43,724 nucleotides of DNA from an uncultured Lachnospira sp. (GCA_944381165.1 CALWKC010000056.1:1-43724), one strand, 5' to 3'. Shown: positions 16,136 to 25,631, counted from the stretch's first letter. A program made the numbers and translations. The notes: generated by a model from the letters alone, not told the origin.

Positions 16136-17346
16136 GAAGAATTGGTAGAATTAACAGACGTTTGTGTTAATTGATTTTGATTTGAAGTTATTATTGTTCT
16201 CAGTAAACCGCCAAGATTAGATATATCCCGTTCCTTTAATATATAACTCCGGTATATCTGGCAGAGTGCGTCAATAACGCTGTTAAAGGAATACTGCATT
16301 GCAAGCTGGGCCATATCTTCATATTCGTAATCCCTGATTTTTATAAATTTAAAGATTATATCAGGCTGTAAATCCTTATCCGAGAAAAAGTCTGAGCAAG
16401 CCTCAGGTAAGATATTTGTGCTGTTCACAGCAATAACGGTTTCATTAAAATTACTGATAAACTCATTAAAAGCAGTTATGTACTGATTAAAGCATTCTTC
16501 TTTTTGCCTTCGGCAATTAAAGCGTTCATGAATTTCAAAGCGGACTATATTATCTTTAAATGAAATATTAAAAATGTCTTTGCTGTTTTCCACGGCGCTT
16601 CGTATTAAACAAGGCTTACAGTAGTCAGGAAGAGAGAGTTTAATCTCTTTATATGTCTTCGAGATTGCTGTAAAAGGTCCCTTAGCATTGAGATTATCTA
16701 TTTCGAGAAGCTCCCTGAGATGAATACGGAGAGTCATAAGATTTTCAAGCTGAAGTATTCTCAGAAGCAGCTCTTTTGACATGACAATAAAACCTCTGCC
16801 GCCTTTATTGGCAGGGAGGTAATATTTTTCGTAGTCATTAAGACATATATTTACAGTTCTGGTACCGGTGCGTGAATAAGTAATATAGCCGTAATTGTCA
16901 AGCACATCAAAATTATTATAAACAGTTTTAATATCACAGTTTAATTCAGATGCAAGTTTTTCTGTATTGGCATCACAAATAATCCCAAATTTATCCGGAT
17001 GATAAAAGTGGAGCAGAAGCAGAAGTTTAATTGCATTTGATTTGAGTCGAGGTTTGTATCCATACCTGTTTTTTTCATTGTGATATATTTTTTTATACAC
17101 GGTCTGTTGGGTGAGAGTTTTTTTCGGACAGTTTTCGCAGATTTCGGACGCAGAAATATAAGCCTGAGAATCAGGCTCAAAACTTTTTATAATTGCACAG
17201 CATTTACATTCTCTGCATGCCGGAGTATCATAGTCAATGACGTTAATTGTATCTGATGCAACCTCTGTATAATTTTTCTGCAAACCAAGAGATTGTATCA
17301 AAACTGCCTTGCCTATATTAGCAAAAAGCTCCAATGTTTCCACCAC
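16126..17346 (-). CDS. Putative replication initiator with zinc cluster and winged helix
   Basis: I do not recognise a named family. The 406-residue protein has a Cys cluster at 44-73 (CRECKCC, then CENC), likely a zinc site. A winged-helix-like segment follows (about 125-170; TEKLASELNCDIKTVYNNFDVLDNYGYI and a beta hairpin), then a helical C-terminal half. The coding start faces an iteron array of at least seven 23-bp-type repeats, the classic position of a plasmid Rep gene. The start is uncertain: GTG 17346 has its AAGG too close, and the TTG at codon 5 is better spaced. The last 20 residues are Ser/Thr/Asn rich. The replication role is inferred from context and the DNA-binding features. 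Confidence 0.6.
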   Translation of the reverse strand: MVETLELFANIGKAVLIQSLGLQKNYTEVASDTINVIDYDTPACRECKCCAIIKSFEPDSQAYISASEICENCPKKTLTQQTVYKKIYHNEKNRYGYKPRLKSNAIKLLLLLHFYHPDKFGIICDANTEKLASELNCDIKTVYNNFDVLDNYGYITYSRTGTRTVNICLNDYEKYYLPANKGGRGFIVMSKELLLRILQLENLMTLRIHLRELLEIDNLNAKGPFTAISKTYKEIKLSLPDYCKPCLIRSAVENSKDIFNISFKDNIVRFEIHERFNCRRQKEECFNQYITAFNEFISNFNETVIAVNSTNILPEACSDFFSDKDLQPDIIFKFIKIRDYEYEDMAQLAMQYSFNSVIDALCQIYRSYILKERDISNLGGLLRTIITSNQNQLTQTSVNSTNSSAA

Positions 17347-17395
17347 CCTTCATGCAATATTTAACAATTTTTGCGGGAAAAAATCAAATCGAGTA

Positions 17396-17855
17396 TTTTA
17401 CTAGAAATTTGTCCACACTTTAATTAAATTTTGTTTTTTTTTAACTTTTTTGTCTACATTTTTGAGAGGGGTGGAGGGTTTTACTCTAAATTTATCTACA
17501 TAATTTCTTTGATTTTTTTATGTAGACGAAAATCTTAGATTTTGTATTTTTTACTCTTAAAATATCTACATCTTGTTGCGGCGCTCTTTAAAGACGGAAA
17601 ATTTTTTCTATAAAATGCCCTATTTAAGCCAAAAATGTAGACATTGCAGTTTTTTTTCAGGAATAAAAATGTAGAAAATGGCTATAAAAAAAATGTATTT
17701 TAAACCAAAAGAATGATTTATTACAAATATTTGCATAAAAAACAGGCTTTTTTACTCTAAAATTATCTACATATCATTTTTTTACTCCAAAATGTTCTAC
17801 TTTTTATTTTGCAACGTCAAAAACTTGCCATGTTTTACTCTGAATTTGTCTACAT
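17396..17855 (+). repeat. Iteron array with DnaA-box-like cores
   Basis: Direct repeats of about 23 bp read TTTTACTCTAAA, three to four A/T-rich bases, then ATCTACAT. Good copies start at 17479, 17549, 17750, 17780 and 17833; degenerate ones at 17396 and 17441. Short inverted copies of the ATGTAGA core lie at 17520, 17635 and 17669, with another at 18082. The core TTATCTACA is one base from the DnaA box TTATCCACA, and TTGTCCACA at 17409-17417 is another near match. Repeats of this type upstream of a Rep gene mark an iteron-controlled origin. The rest of 17347-18137 is AT-rich with no gene. Confidence 0.85.
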
Positions 17856-18016
17856 TTTTTATAGCACTTTTTCGCCGAAGAACCAGAGTGAGAGAAATAA
17901 TGCAAATATACTACGCAAAAAAACCGGAAATTATGGGATTTATGGCATTTTTTGACGGGTAATTTTAAGAAAATAACGACAAAAAAGACGAAAAACCTTG
18001 AAAAAGAGGGAAAAAT

Positions 18017-18055
18017 AAAAAAGAGATACTTTCGAAATTAAAGTATCTCTTTTTT
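18017..18055. terminator. Strong terminator after the 18138 gene
   Basis: A 16-bp perfect stem (AAAAAAGAGATACTTT with its complement) with a 7-nt loop and T-runs in both directions. It lies 83 bp past the stop of the minus-strand gene and separates it from the iteron array. Confidence 0.85.
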
Positions 18056-18137
18056 ATAATCAAATTATGGTTTTATAAAAAATGTAGACATGGAAAGGAT
18101 TAATAGCCATATGTGAGTAGAAGAAGTATTTAAAAAA

Positions 18138-19535
18138 TTAATCGAGCTTTTCTGTGGACGGAATTGCTTTTACGTTGTCAAAATTCAAGTCCTCAATCTC
18201 AGCGGAAGAGAGAGGCAGAAAATTGATTACAAATACTCCGTTTCTCAGTTCAAAGCTTTCAATAGCAATTTTATTGTCTACAAATTCCTGTAAGCTTTCC
18301 TGAATAAGCTGCAGGTTTTTCTTTTTATTTTTAAGTTTAAAACGAACAATTTTTTGAAAATATGTATAGCTGTATTCACCCGTGAGGCTTTCCTGGTTGG
18401 CAATCTGTTCGCGTTTCAGAGCATAACAAATAATTTTGGAAAGATTGTTCTGCAAAACGTCGTAGGAAGAAGATGTAATTGAAATCAGCTTCTTCTGAAT
18501 AATCGCATTGCTGAGAATTTCTCCGAACTGGGCAATGGCATAAGGGCGTTCTGCATCCTCCTTAATAGCAATATTATCAAAGAGGTTGAAATACATTTTG
18601 CTGCCTTCTTCCTCGTAAGAAAAGTTATATTCAACCAGCTTGCGGCAGGAGTTGGAAATTTTGTTTATAACATTTTTGCCGACATGATAGTCCACAACTT
18701 CCTTGCCGAGAGTATTCAGATCCACGACAACAGACTTTTCACGGGAAAATTCCTGCATATTAATATTTGAGATAAATGCATTAATCAGCTTCAAATCACT
18801 GGAATCCATTGATTTTGGAGGAGTTAGCTTTCCATTGTTTACAGTGACCTCAAGAAGCTCCTGGCCGTTCTCGTCTGTAATGATTTCTTTCAGAAGATTG
18901 TTTGACGCCGTATCCATCATAAGAGTGAATGAGGACGGAGAAAACAGCGGCTTATTGAGAAGCTGTTCCGGAAACATTCTCATATATGAATCTATATTTC
19001 CGGCAAGGTCAGTTTCAATATATTTCCATGCGCTGATTATTAAATCGTTTTTCAGCGAGTTAAATATAGAATTGTTTGTAAATGAAGACAAACCCGGAAA
19101 AGAGATAAGCAGACTGTTAGAGTCTTCCTTCCAGGCAGTTGCCTTGTCTTTATAATCCTGAATTATTTCCTCAAGCTCCATATTTCCAAACATGTTTACA
19201 TATTGCTCAAGCGGAAGAGAGCGAGCCATAGTGATTATGTGGGACAAAGGATGTTTCGGGTCGTCTATGCTGATAGTTTCCACGTCATTTATGTATGATT
19301 TATACCAGCGCGCGCGTTTCTGCAAGCGTGATTTTTTGATTTTATTTATAATGGGAATTAAATCTTCACGGCTTGTCTTTCCCTCCAGATAGTCCATGAG
19401 CGTTTCATCTATAAGCTCTGTAAATGTCCGAGCAGGAAACTTGAACAGTTCGTGTTTCATTTTAAAAAAATCAGCGATAGCAGGGTCAATGTGCCTCGCC
19501 AATTCTTCTATAAATTGTCTTGAATATTGTTCCAT
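18138..19535 (-). CDS. Large unrecognised protein of the replication region
   Basis: No family recognised with certainty. I chose ATG 19535 (MEQYSRQF) because AGGTGAGG lies directly upstream; the extra hydrophobic N-terminus of the longer frame is untranslated leader. The 465 residues are predicted mostly helical in the first half. From about residue 300 a pattern of two winged-helix-like units may follow (RKLVEYNFSYEEEGSKMYFNLFDNI, then QFGEILSNAIIQKKLISIT and SYTYFQKIVRFKLKNKKK), loosely like plasmid Rep_3 initiators. It is read away from the recombinase and toward the iterons, with a strong terminator behind it. I infer a second replication or copy-control protein. Confidence 0.55.
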   Translation of the reverse strand: MEQYSRQFIEELARHIDPAIADFFKMKHELFKFPARTFTELIDETLMDYLEGKTSREDLIPIINKIKKSRLQKRARWYKSYINDVETISIDDPKHPLSHIITMARSLPLEQYVNMFGNMELEEIIQDYKDKATAWKEDSNSLLISFPGLSSFTNNSIFNSLKNDLIISAWKYIETDLAGNIDSYMRMFPEQLLNKPLFSPSSFTLMMDTASNNLLKEIITDENGQELLEVTVNNGKLTPPKSMDSSDLKLINAFISNINMQEFSREKSVVVDLNTLGKEVVDYHVGKNVINKISNSCRKLVEYNFSYEEEGSKMYFNLFDNIAIKEDAERPYAIAQFGEILSNAIIQKKLISITSSSYDVLQNNLSKIICYALKREQIANQESLTGEYSYTYFQKIVRFKLKNKKKNLQLIQESLQEFVDNKIAIESFELRNGVFVINFLPLSSAEIEDLNFDNVKAIPSTEKLD

Positions 19536-19776
19536 ATCTACCTCACCTTTGTAAATAACAAAAACTATGCAAAATATTATAGTAAAAATAGAAAGTAAAT
19601 GCAAATGGAAGTTGCATACAGGAAGCCTTTCTTAATTATTTTAAGTTGTTTTGAAGAAGTGTGGAGGAGGGTTTTTTGGTTGAAATATAGACATATGTCG
19701 TCAAAAAGAATATAATAACGTCATCAGCTAAAACTAAGTCAGATTAAAGTCATCTGGAAATCAAGGATAATCAAAA

Positions 19777-20775
19777 ATGAACAGTATTAGAAACCAAAAC
19801 AAGACTGTCGGCAGCCAAACAGGCAGTGAGATTAGTGAAAATGATGAATTCCTGTATTCAATTTGGAATTTTTTTGCAGCAAATCTTTCAGAACGTACAA
19901 GAAAAAACTATTATAATATTGTAAAGAACTATATAAAAACAGTAGGACATACGCCTATGAAGCTTTCTGAAAAGGACGCCGAAACGTATTTTAACGATTT
20001 AACTAACCGGTTAAATTCTGGACGTTTGTCGTATTCAACCGCGCTTATGCGTATGTCGGTTATGCGTGGTCTGTGTGACTACATAAAACTCAAAAATAAC
20101 AGAGAGGGAAAAAGCTACACAAACTACTTTAAAGATTACATTCTTCCCGATACCGACAAAACCATAACAGAAGAAAAACTACCGAAAGAATCAGAGCTTG
20201 CGGCAGTATTAGAGCTTGCAGCTGAATACAACGATGACACAGCATATCTTATTTTTTCGCTTGTATTAAAATGCGGCTTGACATCAAGCGAAGTTTGCAG
20301 TCTGAAAACAGAATATCTGCTGTATGATACGGACGAATGTCTCTTCATACATTTTCCTGAGAAAAAAAGGATTTCCCGGATAATCAAACTGCCATCGGAT
20401 ATAACGCAGCTTCTGCTGAAATATATCAGCGCGCACAGGATAAGCACCGGCAGCATTTTTTATAATAAGCGCGGCACACCTCTGAAGATGCGTGACGCTG
20501 AACGTCTTTTAAAAAAATATGTTAATATGGGAATATCGGAGAACAGAGTTTCTTCCGGTTTTACACTTCAGGATATGCGTCATGCAGCCTTTAAATATAT
20601 GCTCCTGGGAGGCGCTGACGAAGCAGCCGTTGCCGGATACGCGGGAATTACAACGAAATGGATGTCAAGATACCGTCAGATTGTAAACGAAAGGACAAGG
20701 CAGAGTGCTGCGGATTTCAGCACACTTACAATAAAGCCTTCTGTTTACGATGGCTGCGGTATAACCGATAAGTAG
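19777..20775 (+). CDS. Tyrosine recombinase-fold protein with degenerate active site
   Basis: The 332 residues show an N-terminal SAM-like core-binding domain (about 25-110; LSERTRKNYYNIVKNYIKT) and a C-terminal catalytic-fold domain resembling XerC/D. Aligned with XerD, the first catalytic Arg is Thr169 (CGLTSSE in place of GLRxSE), the HxxR His is Gln265 (LQDMRH), Arg268 is kept, and the His of LGH is Ile291. The Tyr nucleophile is probably kept (Tyr299). With three of the catalytic positions lost, it may bind DNA without recombining. AAGGA upstream supports the start. It lies beside the replication module, where Xer-like proteins usually resolve multimers. Confidence 0.75.
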   Translation: MNSIRNQNKTVGSQTGSEISENDEFLYSIWNFFAANLSERTRKNYYNIVKNYIKTVGHTPMKLSEKDAETYFNDLTNRLNSGRLSYSTALMRMSVMRGLCDYIKLKNNREGKSYTNYFKDYILPDTDKTITEEKLPKESELAAVLELAAEYNDDTAYLIFSLVLKCGLTSSEVCSLKTEYLLYDTDECLFIHFPEKKRISRIIKLPSDITQLLLKYISAHRISTGSIFYNKRGTPLKMRDAERLLKKYVNMGISENRVSSGFTLQDMRHAAFKYMLLGGADEAAVAGYAGITTKWMSRYRQIVNERTRQSAADFSTLTIKPSVYDGCGITDK

Positions 20776-20879
20776 AGCAGCAATGCACTTTCTGTTTTTC
20801 AAGTGTCACTTGTAAACAGCAGCTTAATATGATATAAACAATCTGTATTACTATAAGACTTAAAATTTGCGAGGTAGCA

Positions 20880-22436
20880 ATGAGTATTTTAAATGTAGAA
20901 CATCTCTCACACGGTTTCGGCGACAGGGCAATTTTTACCGATGTCTCATTCCGCCTGTTAAAGGGCGAACACATCGGTCTGATTGGTGCAAACGGCGAGG
21001 GAAAATCCACCTTTATGAATATAATTACAGGCAGGCTTATGCCCGACGAGGGGAAAGTAGAATGGGCAAGGAATGTGCGGGTAGGGTATCTTGACCAACA
21101 CGCCGCTCTTACAGCCGGAATGACAATTGGCTCGGTTCTGGCGTCAGCATTCGATTTTTTGTATGAGCAGGAAACACGTATGAATGAAATATGCGCAATG
21201 CTCGGTGATGCAGACGAATCGGAAATGGAAAGACTTATGGAAGAGCTTGGAATTATACAGGACATGCTCACAATGCATGATTTTTATATGATTGATTCCA
21301 AAGTCGAGGAGGTTGCAAGAGCTTTAGGATTGCTTGAGCTTGGTCTTGAAAGGGACGTCACTGAACTGAGCGGCGGTCAGAGAACAAAGGTACTTTTGGG
21401 GAAGCTTCTGCTTGAAAAGCCCGATATTCTTCTTTTAGATGAGCCCACAAACTATCTCGACGCGGAGCATATTGAATGGCTGAAAAGATACCTTAATGAT
21501 TATGAAAATGCTTTTATTCTGATTTCACATGATATACCGTTTTTAAACAGCGTTATAAATCTGATTTATCATATGGATAACCGACAGCTCACACGCTATG
21601 TCGGCGACTATAACAAATTTCAGGAAGTCTACGCAATGAAACAGGCTCAGCTTGAAGCGGCATACAACAGGCAGCAAAAAGAAATTGCCGATTTAAAAGA
21701 TTTTGTCGCAAGAAATAAAGCGCGTGTTGCCACAAGAAATATGGCTATGTCAAGACAGAAAAAGCTTGACAACATGGAAATGATTGAGCTTGCAGCGGCA
21801 AAACCAAAACCTGAATTTCACTTTAAACAGGCGCGCACTCCCGGAAGATATATTTTTACGACACAAAATCTTGTCATAGGCTATGACAAGCCTCTCAGCA
21901 TTCCTCTCAACCTGTCAATGGAACGCGGAAACAAAATTGCTCTCATAGGCGCAAACGGAATAGGAAAATCAACTCTTTTAAAAAGTATCTTAGGAATCAT
22001 AAAGCCTGTTTCCGGAAGCGTGGAGCTGGGCGATTATCTCGAAACGGGATATTTTGAACAGGAAACGCCTCCTGATATTTCTACTACATGTCTTGAAGAA
22101 ATATGGCAGGAATTTCCGTCATACACACAGTATGAGGTACGCTCGGCTCTTGCAAAATGCGGACTCACAACAAAACATATAGAAAGCCAAATAAGAGTAT
22201 TAAGCGGCGGCGAACAGGCAAAGGTCCGACTGTGTAAGCTGATAAACCGGGAGAGCAACGTGCTTGTACTCGATGAGCCGACAAATCATCTTGATGTTGA
22301 CGCGAAGGACGAGTTAAAACGTGCTTTAAAGGAATATAAGGGCAGTATTTTAATGGTATGCCACGAGCCTGAATTTTATCAGGATTGGGCAACCGACGTA
22401 TGGGACTGCAGCAAATGGACTACGCTGTCCGTTTAG
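20880..22436 (+). CDS. ABC-F family ATPase (YbiT/YkpA-like)
   Basis: Two ATP-binding cassettes lie in one soluble 518-residue chain without membrane segments, as in ABC-F translation factors. The first cassette has GANGEGKST, LSGGQ and LLLDEPTNYLD, and the second GANGIGKST, LSGGE and LVLDEPTNHLD. Between them is a charged helical linker (about 245-320), the part that reaches the ribosomal P site in this family. The length and the start MSILNVEHLSHGFG fit the YbiT/YkpA branch better than a dedicated antibiotic-protection protein. I infer a ribosome-associated factor. The gene may be co-transcribed with ybaK 43 bp downstream. Confidence 0.92.
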   Translation: MSILNVEHLSHGFGDRAIFTDVSFRLLKGEHIGLIGANGEGKSTFMNIITGRLMPDEGKVEWARNVRVGYLDQHAALTAGMTIGSVLASAFDFLYEQETRMNEICAMLGDADESEMERLMEELGIIQDMLTMHDFYMIDSKVEEVARALGLLELGLERDVTELSGGQRTKVLLGKLLLEKPDILLLDEPTNYLDAEHIEWLKRYLNDYENAFILISHDIPFLNSVINLIYHMDNRQLTRYVGDYNKFQEVYAMKQAQLEAAYNRQQKEIADLKDFVARNKARVATRNMAMSRQKKLDNMEMIELAAAKPKPEFHFKQARTPGRYIFTTQNLVIGYDKPLSIPLNLSMERGNKIALIGANGIGKSTLLKSILGIIKPVSGSVELGDYLETGYFEQETPPDISTTCLEEIWQEFPSYTQYEVRSALAKCGLTTKHIESQIRVLSGGEQAKVRLCKLINRESNVLVLDEPTNHLDVDAKDELKRALKEYKGSILMVCHEPEFYQDWATDVWDCSKWTTLSV

Positions 22437-22479
22437 CAGGCGTTTAAATATAAGCAGCCTATCGGAATGGAGATTATTT

Positions 22480-22950
22480 ATGGAAGAAAAAACTAACGTG
22501 ATGCGTATACTCGAACAGAAAAAAATCAAATATACTCCGCACAGCTATGTGAACACTGATGCAGTCAGCGGAGTTGAAGTCGCAGCGGCATTGAACGAGC
22601 CGCCCGAGAGGGTGTTTAAAACACTTGTGACTGTCGCCAAATCCGGCAAAAATTATGTGTTTGTCATTCCTGTCGCCGAGGAACTCGATTTAAAAAAAGC
22701 AGCGAAGGCTGTCGGAGAAAAATCAATAGATATGCTTAAATCAAAAGAGCTTCTTCCTTTGACAGGCTACGTTCACGGCGGCTGCTCACCGATAGGAATG
22801 AAAAAATTTTTTCCTACCACAATTCAAAAGGAAGCCGAAAATTACGATACCATTATTTTCAGCGCCGGCAAGATAGGCTATCAGGTAGAGCTGCCGCTAA
22901 GCTCTCTGTCTAAGGTTATACGCTTTCAGACCGCTGATGTTATTGTGTAA
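22480..22950 (+). CDS. ybaK: Cys-tRNA(Pro)/Cys-tRNA(Cys) deacylase YbaK
   Basis: This is a 156-residue YbaK/EbsC-type editing protein. It shows YTPHSY near the N-terminus, VFKTLVTVAKSGKNYVFVIP with the conserved Lys, LDLKKAAKAVGEKSIDMLK, and GYVHGGCSPIGMKKFFPT, the signature of the substrate pocket. It hydrolyses Cys mischarged on tRNA(Pro) in the cytoplasm. It lies 43 bp after the ABC-F gene and 23 bp before fliB, so all three probably share a transcript; the first two both touch translation. Confidence 0.93.
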   Translation: MEEKTNVMRILEQKKIKYTPHSYVNTDAVSGVEVAAALNEPPERVFKTLVTVAKSGKNYVFVIPVAEELDLKKAAKAVGEKSIDMLKSKELLPLTGYVHGGCSPIGMKKFFPTTIQKEAENYDTIIFSAGKIGYQVELPLSSLSKVIRFQTADVIV

Positions 22951-22973
22951 GTTATTTAAAAAAGGAGTCCCTG

Positions 22974-24209
22974 ATGAATAAGATTGAGACGATGACGCAG
23001 CGCACGCCGCACTATTACAAGTCTTTCAAGTGTATCTCTTCCGAATGCCGGGATAACTGCTGTGAAGGCGGCTGGCAGATAGATATTGACGATGAAACGC
23101 TTGATTATTACAGAACACTCCCCGGCACTCTCGGGAAAAGCCTTCGCGAAAATATTGATTTTTCCACCGGCTGTTTTAAGCTTAAAGACGGAAGATGTCC
23201 GTTTCTTGATAAAAATAATCTGTGTATCATATGTCAGGAGATTGGCTTTGAACATATCGGCGTTGTGTGCGACCAGTTTCCGAGATATACAGAATACTAC
23301 GGCAGTGTTAAGGAACGAGGAATAGGTCTGGCATGCGAAGAGGCTGCCAGAATTATAATTTCCGACCGTAAGCCTTTCACATATGACGAAAGCCCAATAG
23401 CTGAAGAGCCCTTCTCAGATGATGAATACGATTCACGTCTTGCAGAAGAGCTGTTTAAACTGAGAAACCTTTTTATGGACCTTATCGAAAGTCCCTGCTA
23501 TACCTTTGCCGAAAAAATTACAGCTATGCTTTTCGCAGCAAACAACATTCAGAAAGCAATTAATGAAAATAATTATGAGGATATAGAAAAAACCTGTCAT
23601 GAATTTCAGGCTCAATTTATAAATAAACATAATTATATATATGAATGTACGCCCGAAAACAGAGAATTTGACACCGAGAGCGGTATGACAAGAATATGGT
23701 ATGCTTATCTTGGGATGGAAACTCTTGGAGAAGAGTGGGAGGAAATTTCAAAGCAGATAATGGATAAACTTCACCCCGAAGAACGCCTTACAGATGAAAG
23801 TTCACACGCAAACAACACATGTTCAGTTTTTTACACTGATTTAATAAATAAATTTTCAGAGTACACGTCAAACAATTATAAAGATGATTTGAGTGAATAT
23901 CAAAATCTGCTTAAATATTATATTTTCAGATACATGATGAAAGCGTCATACGACCATGATTTATTCGGAAAAATACAGCTTGCGTCAGCCAATATGCTGA
24001 TTTTACGCGATATGGAAATGGCATATTTCATCAACAGCAATTTTCAGTATACACTAAGCGACAGAATGAATATTATACATATATTTTCAAGAGAGGTCGA
24101 ATACTCAGAAGATAATATAAATTCATTATATGAAGAATTTATTTTTGATGAAATATTTAGTGCTGAAAATCTGGCACAGATATTTCGTGCTGTTTTTAAA
24201 ATCACTTGA
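22974..24209 (+). CDS. fliB: FliB-type flagellin lysine-N-methylase
   Basis: The N-terminal 100 residues hold the Cys-rich cluster of the FliB/YkgJ type: FKCISSECRDNCCEGGW, a lone Cys in STGCFKL, GRCPFLDKNNLCIICQ and VVCDQFPR. This probably binds an iron-sulfur or zinc centre. The remaining 300 residues are helical and acidic as in FliB. The family methylates flagellin lysines in Salmonella. No flagellar genes are nearby, so the substrate is inferred from the family only. AAAGGAG precedes the ATG. The stop codon TGA lies inside the -35 box of the following T-box promoter. Confidence 0.88.
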   Translation: MNKIETMTQRTPHYYKSFKCISSECRDNCCEGGWQIDIDDETLDYYRTLPGTLGKSLRENIDFSTGCFKLKDGRCPFLDKNNLCIICQEIGFEHIGVVCDQFPRYTEYYGSVKERGIGLACEEAARIIISDRKPFTYDESPIAEEPFSDDEYDSRLAEELFKLRNLFMDLIESPCYTFAEKITAMLFAANNIQKAINENNYEDIEKTCHEFQAQFINKHNYIYECTPENREFDTESGMTRIWYAYLGMETLGEEWEEISKQIMDKLHPEERLTDESSHANNTCSVFYTDLINKFSEYTSNNYKDDLSEYQNLLKYYIFRYMMKASYDHDLFGKIQLASANMLILRDMEMAYFINSNFQYTLSDRMNIIHIFSREVEYSEDNINSLYEEFIFDEIFSAENLAQIFRAVFKIT

Positions 24210-24233
24210 CAAATTTAAATTCGGGCATATAAT
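24206..24233 (+). promoter_or_regulatory. Promoter of the trpD T-box leader
   Basis: TTGACA (24206-24211) and TATAAT (24228-24233) are both perfect consensus and 16 bp apart. The -35 box contains the fliB stop codon. Confidence 0.85.
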
Positions 24234-24264
24234 AGTGTTAATTTAATACAATAAAATAAACCGT

Positions 24265-24565
24265 TGAAGTGGAGATAAAAGTAAAAGATGTGCTCACAGA
24301 GAGCCGGGGGTGCTGGAAACCCGGCAGTAACAGTTTACTAAATGGACCACGGAGGGCGCAGTCAACAGAAGTTTATGAAATGCAGCTGTTAATTTCATAT
24401 ATTTCCCAGTATTCTGCGACGTAAGACATACGTTAGTTGTCAGAGATATGTTAGTATCTTATTAAGTGTGTAAGCAATTACAAATCAAGGTGGCACCGCG
24501 GTGTATTCAGATAACCGTCCTTGACCGATAAATGACAATATGTCTATCGGTCAGGGACTTTTTTT
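24265..24565 (+). promoter_or_regulatory. Tryptophan T-box riboswitch with terminator
   Basis: The T-box sequence AAGGTGGCACCGCGG is complete at 24487-24501. The intrinsic terminator follows at 24517-24565 (14-bp stem, then seven T), overlapping the alternative antiterminator. In stem I GTGG pairs with CCAC (24347-24350) and AGTAAA with TTTACT. The internal loop between them carries AAATGGA, which gives the specifier TGG (24343-24345), i.e. Trp. Uncharged tRNA(Trp) would prevent termination and switch on trpD. Confidence 0.93.
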
Positions 24566-24609
24566 GTGCTTACATTACAGTTTGTTTTAAAAAGAAGTGG
24601 AGGTAAAGT

Positions 24610-25617
24610 ATGATTAAAGAAGCAATCAGTTTATTAGTTCAGCGCAGGGATTTAACCTCAGAAATGATGTCGGAGGTTATGGAAGAGATTATGACAAATC
24701 AGGCTACTGATGCACAGAAGGCGTCTTTTTTGACAGCACTGGCAATGAAGGGCGAGACAATCAGCGAGATAACTGCCGCAGCAAAGGTTATGCGTTCTCA
24801 CTGTGAAAGATTTTTGAACGATATGGACGTTCTTGAAATTGTCGGAACAGGCGGCGACGGCTCCAATACATTTAATATTTCAACATTGTCCGCTATTGTG
24901 GCATCATCAGCCGGAATTCCTGTGGCAAAGCATGGAAACCGCGCAGCCTCCAGCAAGTGCGGAACTGCTGACTGCCTTGAGGCTCTGGGCGTTAAAATCG
25001 ACATTGCTCCTGCCTTAAGCGCGCAGCTTCTAAAAGAAATTAATATTTGCTTTCTTTTTGCCCAGAAATATCACACCGCGATGCGTTTTGTGGGAAATGT
25101 CCGCAAGGAAATGGGAATAAGAACTCTGTTTAATATTCTCGGGCCGCTTGCAAATCCAGCCGGTGCAACTATGCAGCTTTTGGGAGTGTACAGTGAAGAG
25201 CTTGTTGAGCCGCTTGCTCATGTTCTCCATAATCTGGGAGTAAAGCGGGCAATGGTTGTCTACGGAACTGACTCCATAGATGAAATCTCTATGAGCGCGC
25301 CTACAAAAGTATGTGAATTTAAAAACGACATTTTTAAGACATACGAAATTACTCCTGAACAGTTTGGTTTAACACGCTGCAAAAAAGAAGACCTTGTTGG
25401 CGGCAATCCCGATGAAAATGCGGCAATTACCCGCGATATACTGTCAGGAAAGCCAGGTCCTAAAATGGACGCTGTCCTTTTAAATTCCGGCGCAGCCATA
25501 TATCTCGTCTCTGACAACATTACAATGCAGGAGGCTATACAAAAAGCCAGAGAAATTATCACAAGCGGAGCCGCAGCAAAACAGCTTGAAACTTTTATCG
25601 AAAAGAGCAATTCCTGA
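24610..25617 (+). CDS. trpD: Anthranilate phosphoribosyltransferase
   Basis: A full-length enzyme of 335 residues with all signatures: [17 protein letters not shown] (phosphoribosyl-pyrophosphate loop), [42 protein letters not shown] and LGPLANPAG (anthranilate tunnel), and [13 protein letters not shown]. It transfers the phosphoribosyl group to anthranilate, the second step of tryptophan synthesis. The ATG follows AGTGGAGG. Control by the Trp T-box is clear. No other trp gene follows: a hairpin and a convergent prophage start within 70 bp, so trpD stands alone here. Confidence 0.97.
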   Translation: MIKEAISLLVQRRDLTSEMMSEVMEEIMTNQATDAQKASFLTALAMKGETISEITAAAKVMRSHCERFLNDMDVLEIVGTGGDGSNTFNISTLSAIVASSAGIPVAKHGNRAASSKCGTADCLEALGVKIDIAPALSAQLLKEINICFLFAQKYHTAMRFVGNVRKEMGIRTLFNILGPLANPAGATMQLLGVYSEELVEPLAHVLHNLGVKRAMVVYGTDSIDEISMSAPTKVCEFKNDIFKTYEITPEQFGLTRCKKEDLVGGNPDENAAITRDILSGKPGPKMDAVLLNSGAAIYLVSDNITMQEAIQKAREIITSGAAAKQLETFIEKSNS

Positions 25618-25631
25618 CTGATATTTTATAA

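Noticed and set aside
12402-19776. Primary chromosomal oriC
   Set aside because: No dnaA, dnaN, recF or gyrase genes are present; features are of plasmid type (iterons, Rep-like genes, parAB).
20726-21271. 181-codon minus-strand frame over the ABC-F gene
   Set aside because: It is the antisense shadow of a clear ABC-F ATPase.
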